From Callipepla californica brunnescens (Eukaryota > Chordata > Aves > Galliformes > Odontophoridae): a stretch of DNA of 64,000 bases. Position 1 is the stretch's first letter, and each line of letters starts with the position of its first letter. Below the pieces are notes generated by a model. That model saw nothing but the letters and a program-made list of their open reading frames with translations. It had not been told where the DNA came from and searched no databases. The stretch lies in the NCBI GenBank assembly GCA_023055505.1, contig JALIRH010000002.1:558001-622000 (forward strand), read 5' to 3'. A program made the position numbers and the translations under genes. This document shows, piece by piece, positions 60,075 through 64,000 of this stretch.

Positions 60075-60228
60075 ATCATAGAATCAATAAAGCTGGAAGA
60101 GACTTCTAAGATTATTTAGTCCAACTGCTCACCTATGACCAATATTCCCCACTAAAGTATGTCCCAAAGTACTATATTTACTCTTCTCTTAAACACCTCC
60201 TGAGATGGTGACTCCACTCTCCCTAGAT
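60075..60228 (-). mobile_element. CR1 LINE 3' end
   Basis: gatcatagaatcaataaagc, tggaagagacttctaagatt, cactaaagtatgtcccaaag, ttaaacacctcctgagatgg. Confidence 0.91.
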
Positions 60229-60325
60229 ATGCTAACTTCCTGCACTTAGATTTGCAGCTGGACAATAGGATGAAACTGTGGTGCAAAGCAAGGATAACAT
60301 GGTGATGTTCACCCTCAAAAAAGAA

Positions 60326-60378
60326 TAATAGAATCACTGAGGTTGGAAAAGGCCACTAAGATCATCTAGTCCAAGCTG
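60326..60378 (-). mobile_element. CR1 LINE, minimal 3' fragment
   Basis: taatagaatcactgaggttg, gaaaaggccactaagatcat, ctagtccaag. Confidence 0.92.
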
Positions 60379-60426
60379 GAGCAAAGCAATAGATGTTTGA
60401 TCATGCTTGGGAGCTGGAAGCATTTC

Positions 60427-60656
60427 ATAGAGTCATAGAATCATAGAATCATGGAATCCTTAGAATTGGAAGGACCTTGAAAGGTCATCCAGTCCAATTC
60501 CCTTGCACTGAACATGGATACCACAGATAGATCAGCTTGCCCATGGACTGATCCAGCCTCACCCTGAATGTCTCCAGGGTTGGGGCATCAACCACATCTC
60601 AAGGCAACCTGTTCCAGCGTCTCACCACCCTCACTGTAAAAAAAAAAAATTCCCAG
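60427..60656 (-). mobile_element. CR1 LINE 3' end with long tail
   Basis: Three to four reversed octamers, then ggaaggaccttgaaaggtca, tcatccagtccaattccctt, gaatgtctccagggttgggg and aggcaacctgttccagcgtc. An A run of about 12 lies in the coding end at 60638-60649. Confidence 0.95.
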
Positions 60657-61479
60657 TCATACAGATTACAGATAGCTAACTGAAGATCCCAGATGCTGTC
60701 TGGAAGAGAGAAAGAAAGCCCAAAGCAGCAAGAAACCATAGAAATTACAGTCACATAGAAAAAAAGCTTGTAGATTTTGGATAGAGTATGTAGGAGCTGA
60801 TGCTTCTGTAATGTTGGGAAGGAGGACTGTGATGGATATTTCTACACGTGAGGGGTAAGAAAGCTCACCCTGAAACAGATGACTGCAGCACTCACTCTGC
60901 AGCCTTTTACAAACCAAAAACTGCGAGGGTAGGAAGGAAATCAGTTCTGCAATGATCTTCCTTGGCTTTTGGCCTGGAAATGAGGGGGAGCATTAACCTG
61001 GATCGGTTGTGGGTGGTGGCATGGGAAATTTTGTAAAGTAGTTAATGGATGCAGAATTTGGTCAGCACAGCTGCACTGAATCTTACTAGCTCTGGGATTT
61101 TAGCAACCCTGGAGGATGCAAGTTTGAATAGGAGTGCTCTGAAAGCATGAAGCTCTGACTCTGCTCTGGGATGGCTGTGGGGGAAATCTGGCTGCCAGAG
61201 GAATATTGGCTCAGGGACACCATGGCTGTTAGCATTCCTTGCTCCACCGTCCTCTGTTCCTGCAGCGTCCTTGGCTGGCATCCCTCTTTCATTAGTCCAG
61301 GAGAGCTAACAAGATCACAGCTCTTGGTGGGGAACTGATAACAAGCAAGTAATTCCTTGCTTCTCAACTCAGCAGTCAGTGTGTGAGTGACATGGTTTGA
61401 AGAAAACCCTCTTTGTGGCCAAGATCTGGAAGGATTCCCCAGTCCCTCCTTACTGCACACACGTTGCCTTGTTCTGCCC
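60657..61479. other. unique non-coding sequence, nothing recognised
   Basis: No repeat or exon recognised. Confidence 0.4.
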
Positions 61480-62060
61480 CAAGATTTGTGACGTGGAGCA
61501 GCTGGGGAATAAAATGTGAACCTTTCTGATTTGGTCTCGCAGGCTCTGCTGGAGGCTAAGTGAGGTTAATAACCGAACACGCCAGGAGGTATTGAGGAAA
61601 GAGGCAGGGGAAAAAGCTCCCTCCCTGATCTGATAGTGATAAATGATTGGCGATAGGCTATCTGATTTCTTCTCTCTGGTGGTCTCCGCAGTAACAGCTT
61701 CCAGGCAAGCATGTCAGCCATTCATTAAAGGAAAACGGCAAAGATTATCTCTAATATCTTCAAGATTAGTTAGATAAATATACGCTGCAGAGGAATATGC
61801 AGAGGGCCAGGTCTGTGGCTGCCGTGAAGCGCTCGGAGTTCACTGACTGAGAAAAAGCAATTTGCATCCGCTGCCGAGCGGCATTCACAGAGCTGACCCA
61901 CAGTGGTCGGATGTGTTTGTAAACACACAGCGTGCATGCACTTAATGCACATCCACTGCCTCATTGTGTGGTGAGAAGCAAAGAAAATGTTGTCGAGGGA
62001 TCAGGCTGCAAACACAATCCTTGGCTAAATAATCCTTAGCAAACTCTAAGCGTGATTTAA
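61480..62060. promoter_or_regulatory. strong candidate conserved non-coding element
   Basis: Repeat-free, with retained CpGs and a run of transcription-factor words: ggttaataaccgaacacgcc, ctgatagtgataaatgattg, gcgataggctatctgattt, gattatctctaatatcttca, agttagataaatatacgctg, a perfect POU octamer ATTTGCAT at 61860-61867, a forkhead GTAAACA at 61919-61925 next to tgtgtttg, and gctaaataatcctta. GATA-type words recur five or more times between 61630 and 61780. No coding frame. Confidence 0.48.
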
Positions 62061-62760
62061 GAGCGATGCAGTCAACCATAAGAACTGGTAAGTCCATGAA
62101 CAGCATAGTGTTTGCTAATGAAAACCCTCACTTGGCTGACTTCTGGATGCTTGGAAACATTTGGGATGTTTCCAAAGGCAGAAAGCAGAAAAGAAGAACT
62201 TCTGCCCATAAAATACTGCAAAGAGTAAAAAAGTATGCTTCGTTTTTGTTTTTTTTTTGTCACTGAAAATTTATTTATTTTTTTTAATTCACAAATAATG
62301 TCTAAGCAAATCTCACCTGGCCCTTATTGCAGCAGGGTGATTGGAACTGAGATTTTCCCTTCCCACCTAAAGTCACTTCTGTGGCTGTGAACAGGAAGAT
62401 TTGCCACAGAGCACTTTTCTGAAAGAAAGAGATACCTAGTGCTCAGTGTCAAATGTTGTTTTGTTTCCTTTTTAAAAAGCAGAAAGCAAAAGCACTCATG
62501 GCACTAAGTCTAAATGAGGCAAAAACTGTTGTTTTATATTGACGCAAGTGTCAGCTCTTGTTTCTCTTCTTTTATACTTGAAAGCCAAAGTCACATTTCA
62601 AGTCAAAGCAGAGGAGAAATGCAAGGGCTGCTGGAAAGAAACTGATGTTTGGAACAACCATTTTGCTATGCAAGGAGAAACTGGGGAAAAATCTCCTACA
62701 CCCACTCCAGCCTTTGGCTTGGTTTGCTGTGGGCAAAGAGTGAATATAACCAATTTCTGG
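62061..62760. other. unique non-coding sequence
   Basis: T-rich and A/T runs at 62240-62287. No exon recognised. Confidence 0.4.
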
Positions 62761-62945
62761 TATGTCCAAAGGATTCACCCAGGGTCTGACTGGGCATGCA
62801 TTGCCACATCCATCGCTGGGTAAACTGAGATATTTTGTCCCCTTCATTTTATTCAGTGTCCATGGGAAGGTGGGACTCTGCTGTTGGGATTTTGACCTGG
62901 GATAGAGATTCTCATGATGGTGGGTTCATGGATTTTTGTTATTTT
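62761..62945. repeat. tandem duplication, unit 1 (about 185 bp)
   Basis: Shares with unit 2, in order: tgccacatccat, ctgggtaaactgag, ttttgtcccc, gtccatgggaaggtgggac, ctgttgggattttgacctgg, gatggtgggttcatggattt. Clearly diverged, with a few indels. Not CR1. Confidence 0.9.
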
Positions 62946-62946
62946 G

Positions 62947-63140
62947 ACACATCCAAGGGTTCATCCAAGGCTGGGATGGATTTGCAGTGCCACATCCACT
63001 ACTGAGTGAACTGAGCCGTTTTGTTCCCCTCTGTTCTTATGGTCATAGAGGGATGTCCGTGGGAAGATGGGACACTACTGTTGTCATTTTGACCTGGGCT
63101 AGAATTTCTAATGCTGGTGGGTTTGTGGATTTTCATTTCC
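62947..63140. repeat. tandem duplication, unit 2 (about 194 bp)
   Basis: Corresponding words: tgccacatccac, ctgagtgaactgag, ttttgttcccct, gtccgtgggaagatgggaca, ctgttgtcattttgacctgg, gctggtgggtttgtggattt. It contains an insertion near 63035-63050 relative to unit 1. Confidence 0.9.
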
Positions 63141-63332
63141 TCAAATAATGTGTTTGCATTTTTATTAGTATCTTCAGAGGTCTCTTCTCCCTGATTCTGT
63201 TTGCTCCTCCCAACACCTGACATTCTCATTACTGAAGCAGAAAGTTTCACTGTCATGGCTGGAAAGCTCCAGTCTGGTGGCTGCAGGAAGAGAGGTGCAG
63301 GGGCCTGGGATGTCCCCACACCTGTGTATTAA

Positions 63333-63578
63333 CCTTTTTTTCTTTTTCTTTTTCTTTTTCTTTTTCTTTTTCTTTTTCTTTTTCTTTTTCTTTTTCTTTT
63401 TCTTTTTCTTTTTCTTTTTCTTTTTCTTTTTCTTTTTCTTTTTCTTTTTCTTTTTCTTTTTCTTTCTTTCCCTTTCCCTTTCCCTTTCCCTTTCCCTTTC
63501 CCTTTCCCTTTCCCTTTCCCTTTCCCTTTCCCTTTCCCTTTCCCTTTCCCTTTCTCTTTCTCTTTTCTTTCTTTTTCC
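63333..63578. repeat. 246-nt pure polypyrimidine compound microsatellite
   Basis: About twenty TTTTTC hexamers (63333-63462) pass through TTTC units into about fourteen CCCTTT hexamers (63470-63552), then TTTCTC variants. There is not one purine on the plus strand across the whole block. Polymeric frames on both strands are artefacts of it. Confidence 0.98.
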
Positions 63579-63924
63579 ATTCTGGTTTATGATTTGGGCT
63601 GATGAAGCATGTTCAGAAACCAAGAGAAACAGTGGAGGTGCACGTTTTATTTTTGTCTAGCTCTACCACAGTGATTCTGACATACTCTAGAATAACACTG
63701 TCTGATTGCTATACAATTGCTCTATACGTTCTGCAGAGCAAAAGTACCTTTTCTGTAAGATTTCCATGAGAATTATAGTGAGACTTCTGGGGCAGAGGAA
63801 TTAACTCTCTATAAATTCAGACATGTCTAATGGCTCTCATGGGGTTCTCAGAGAAGTGGTTGCTCTGGTGGTTTCCCGTGCACCAAACCTGCTCCTGCAC
63901 TTGCACAAAACTGAGGGTCTCCCA

Positions 63925-63984
63925 GCACAGCTGTAATAGAAAAAAAAATTGCACAGCTGTAATAGAAAAAAAAAAAAAAAAAAA
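63925..63984. repeat. duplicated unit ending in poly(A)
   Basis: gcacagctgtaatagaaaaa occurs twice head to tail (63925 and 63951), the second copy followed by about 20 A. It looks like slippage or local duplication. Confidence 0.9.
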
Positions 63985-64000
63985 CCAGCAGGATTGAAGG

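Noticed and set aside
63174..63660. Long frames encoding Lys/Arg/Glu or Phe/Ser/Leu homopolymers
   Set aside because: They translate the polypyrimidine microsatellite and are not genes.

Overview
The window looks like non-coding nuclear DNA of a bird, most likely a galliform such as chicken. The main evidence is about 50 interspersed copies of the CR1 LINE family. Most are truncated 3' ends, recognisable by the CR1 untranslated region and the ATTCTATG-type octamer tail. CR1 also occurs in turtles and crocodilians, so the bird call rests on density, subfamily appearance and the near absence of other repeat classes. I found no convincing host protein-coding exon, rRNA, tRNA gene or CRISPR. There is no operon-like structure and nothing to suggest bacterial or viral DNA. 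The open frames longer than 100 codons are unsupported, are microsatellite translation, or are relics of the CR1 reverse-transcriptase protein.

Layout. 1-3.4 kb: unannotated unique sequence. 3.4-17.9 kb: scattered CR1 fragments on both strands, an AAT microsatellite, and two candidate conserved non-coding stretches (about 11.5 and 14.2 kb). 18.4-19.2 kb: unique sequence of conserved-element character. 19.4-21.5 kb: dense CR1 cluster including the best-preserved copy, which keeps an open frame for the pol C-terminus. 23.1-24.0 kb: a plus-strand CR1 nested inside a minus-strand CR1. 25.9-29.4 kb and 31.6-33.2 kb: further CR1 clusters. 34.9-43.1 kb: several unique, AT-motif-rich stretches that look like developmental enhancers, separated by CR1 fragments, plus a strong G-quadruplex motif. 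43.5-48.6 kb: CR1 copies (the longest is about 0.93 kb) and a 22-bp-unit minisatellite. 48.6-55.1 kb: almost repeat-free, with a 66-bp direct duplication. 55.5-62.1 kb: a diverged 80-100 bp tandem triplication, CR1s, a probable ancient MIR-like SINE and two strong conserved-element candidates. 62.7-64.0 kb: a 190-bp tandem duplication, a 246-nt pure pyrimidine compound microsatellite and a short duplicated poly(A) unit.

Interpretation (inference). Gene-free, repeat-sparse islands with homeodomain, POU and forkhead words suggest a gene desert or very large intron in the regulatory domain of a developmental gene. I cannot name the locus. There is no evidence here for a new protein-based system. 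The most unusual structures are the tandem triplication at 55.6-55.9 kb, the tandem duplication at 62.8-63.1 kb, the nested CR1 pair and the polypyrimidine block.
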